A DNA stretch of 64,000 nucleotides from Mesorhizobium qingshengii. GTDB taxonomy: Bacteria; Pseudomonadota; Alphaproteobacteria; Rhizobiales; Rhizobiaceae. Below are positions 62,987 to 64,000 of this stretch, in pieces. The notes below the pieces were generated by a model, which ran no database searches, was not told where the DNA came from, and was given only the letters and a program-made list of their open reading frames with translations. Numbering within the stretch: the first letter of the stretch is position 1; each line of letters begins with the position of its first letter. The stretch covers positions 94,631-158,630 of the forward strand of contig NZ_FMXM01000016.1 of the NCBI RefSeq assembly GCF_900103325.1, in the 5' to 3' direction. Both the position numbers and the translations under genes were made by a program.

Positions 62987-64000
62987 ATGACGACGCATAT
63001 CGAGTTGGACAGTTTTTCGGGTTCGGCGGACGAGCATTCCGCGTTCAGTGACCACAACGGTCAGACATCGCCGGCGGAGATCCAGGTGGCGCAAGCAACT
63101 TCGGCGCAGCAACCCGCACCAGCAGCGTCCGAACCAGTTCCGGTCGATGTTGGCGGCAGTGCACCTGCCAAGCCGGAAGCGCCGGCGGCACCGGCAGCAG
63201 CAAACGCCCCGGCAGGCGCGGTGCCGCATGAATATGTGGCTGACGCCAGCAACGTCGTGAAGCTTCCGTCCAACGTTTCCATCGACAACATCCGCGTCGA
63301 GGGCCACAACCTTCTGCTCGAACAGGCCGACGGCTCGGTGATCGTGATCAAGGATGGCGCCTTGAACGTGCCGACCTTCATCATCGGCGACGTCGAGGTG
63401 CCGCGCGTTGCCTTGCTGGCGGCGCTCGAGGCTAGCCACGTCGATGTTGCCTTCGGCGCCGACGGTTCCATCTCGGCCGGCCCGGGAGGCCAGACAAGCA
63501 GTGCGGGCGGGGACTTCTCCGTCCCCCCCGGCGGCATCGGCGACGGGTTCGGTCTGTCGGCACTCCTGCCCCCGACGGACTTGCAGTTTGGGTTGTTGGA
63601 CCGGCGTGAGTTGACGGTCGCTCCTTTGGAGAAAGATTCCACTCCCTCGATTGATCTCATAGGCTCGGCAACGGTCTATGAGGCCGGCCTGCCGGCACGC
63701 GGCGGCGAGTCCGCCGGCTCGAACGAGGCAGCCAACTCGGAGACCACATCGGGCACGATCGGCTTCACCTCGCCCGACGGCATCCAGACGGTCTCGCTGG
63801 GCGGCCATGTGCTGACCGGCGTCGCGCAGACCTTCACCGACGCCACCGGCTCGCTGACGGCAAGCTACGTCTACAACGCGGCCACCGGCGCCGGCACCAT
63901 CAGCTACTCCTATACGCTGCTCGACAACACCTCCGGCGACAACACCAACGCCAGCTTCGCGGTGGTCGTCACCGACGCCGACGGCGACAGCGCACCGGCC
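62987..64000 (+). CDS. giant type I-secreted adhesin, N-terminal part (BapA-prefix/DUF5801-like)
   Basis: Only the first 338 codons are in the window. ATG 62987 follows AAGGGG. After a polar N-terminus, an Ala/Pro linker (31-80) leads to a folded module (about 88-160) reading NIRVEGHNLLLEQADGSVIV and FIIGDVEVPRVALLAALEAS, similar to BapA-prefix-like domains. A Gly-rich spacer follows, then from about 255 a DUF5801-type repeat (GTIGFTSPDGIQTVSLGGHV ... SYTLLDNTSGDNTNASFAVV). Such proteins are calcium-binding RTX-type biofilm adhesins. The LapG neighbour implies N-terminal cleavage, but the classical LapA retention module is not seen. The rest is outside the window. Confidence 0.78.
   Translation, partial: MTTHIELDSFSGSADEHSAFSDHNGQTSPAEIQVAQATSAQQPAPAASEPVPVDVGGSAPAKPEAPAAPAAANAPAGAVPHEYVADASNVVKLPSNVSIDNIRVEGHNLLLEQADGSVIVIKDGALNVPTFIIGDVEVPRVALLAALEASHVDVAFGADGSISAGPGGQTSSAGGDFSVPPGGIGDGFGLSALLPPTDLQFGLLDRRELTVAPLEKDSTPSIDLIGSATVYEAGLPARGGESAGSNEAANSETTSGTIGFTSPDGIQTVSLGGHVLTGVAQTFTDATGSLTASYVYNAATGAGTISYSYTLLDNTSGDNTNASFAVVVTDADGDSAPA

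Overview
The window looks like chromosome of a Mesorhizobium-type alphaproteobacterium (order Rhizobiales). The basis is high GC, a phasin-cbrA-acetoacetyl-CoA synthetase block that I recall from Sinorhizobium meliloti, a tRNA-His with an A at position 73, a three-hairpin CCUCCUCCC small RNA, a CtrA box, and short palindromic intergenic repeats of a kind I associate with Mesorhizobium. No phage, insertion sequence or CRISPR array is visible. Gene names rest on reading the translations; no database search was possible.

Layout. 1-2.1 kb: hydroxyquinol ring-cleavage genes (dioxygenase, then maleylacetate reductase cut by the window edge) with a divergent LysR regulator. 2.4-5.5 kb: a decayed stretch between tRNA-Asn and tRNA-His with small zinc-ribbon, DUF768-like and secreted-protein genes, several of them frameshifted. 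5.7-12.7 kb: a CCUCCUCCC small RNA, phasin, the large PAS histidine kinase CbrA with a CtrA box upstream, a second probable small RNA, and acetoacetyl-CoA synthetase. This groups polyhydroxybutyrate metabolism with cell-cycle signalling. 13-22 kb: an AsmA-like protein, a PotFGHI putrescine importer (minus strand), an EamA exporter and an XRE/ScfR-type regulator divergent from isocitrate lyase.

22-33.4 kb: isocitrate lyase with a small partner gene, a receiver-like protein, a HAD hydrolase, a two-gene operon (nicotianamine-synthase-like methyltransferase plus TupA-like ATP-grasp), gamma-glutamylputrescine synthetase and oxidase separated by a heptanucleotide repeat array, an SH3 protein, a stand-alone Mur ligase and an SDR. 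33.7-37.8 kb: Entner-Doudoroff operon zwf-pgl-edd. 37.8-41.5 kb: a periplasmic VWA protein, a GlxA-type regulator and folD.

41.7-51.2 kb: a surface-polysaccharide locus (GumC/Wzz chain-length protein, Wzx-like flippase, four glycosyltransferase-like proteins and a Wzy-like polymerase). 51.2-54.9 kb: proC, a SAF-domain dehydrogenase and a Tat-exported multicopper oxidase. 54.9-56.1 kb: no convincing gene. 56.1-64 kb: a type I secretion operon (TolC, ABC exporter, membrane-fusion protein, RHH regulator), a LapG-type periplasmic protease and the start of a giant DUF5801/BapA-like adhesin that runs off the window. This last block resembles a c-di-GMP-controlled LapA/LapG biofilm system, but no LapD is visible here.

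Two polyamine modules (potFGHI and puuA-puuB) together suggest putrescine uptake followed by gamma-glutamylation. Isocitrate lyase, acetoacetyl-CoA synthetase and the phasin suggest flux through acetyl-CoA and polyhydroxybutyrate.
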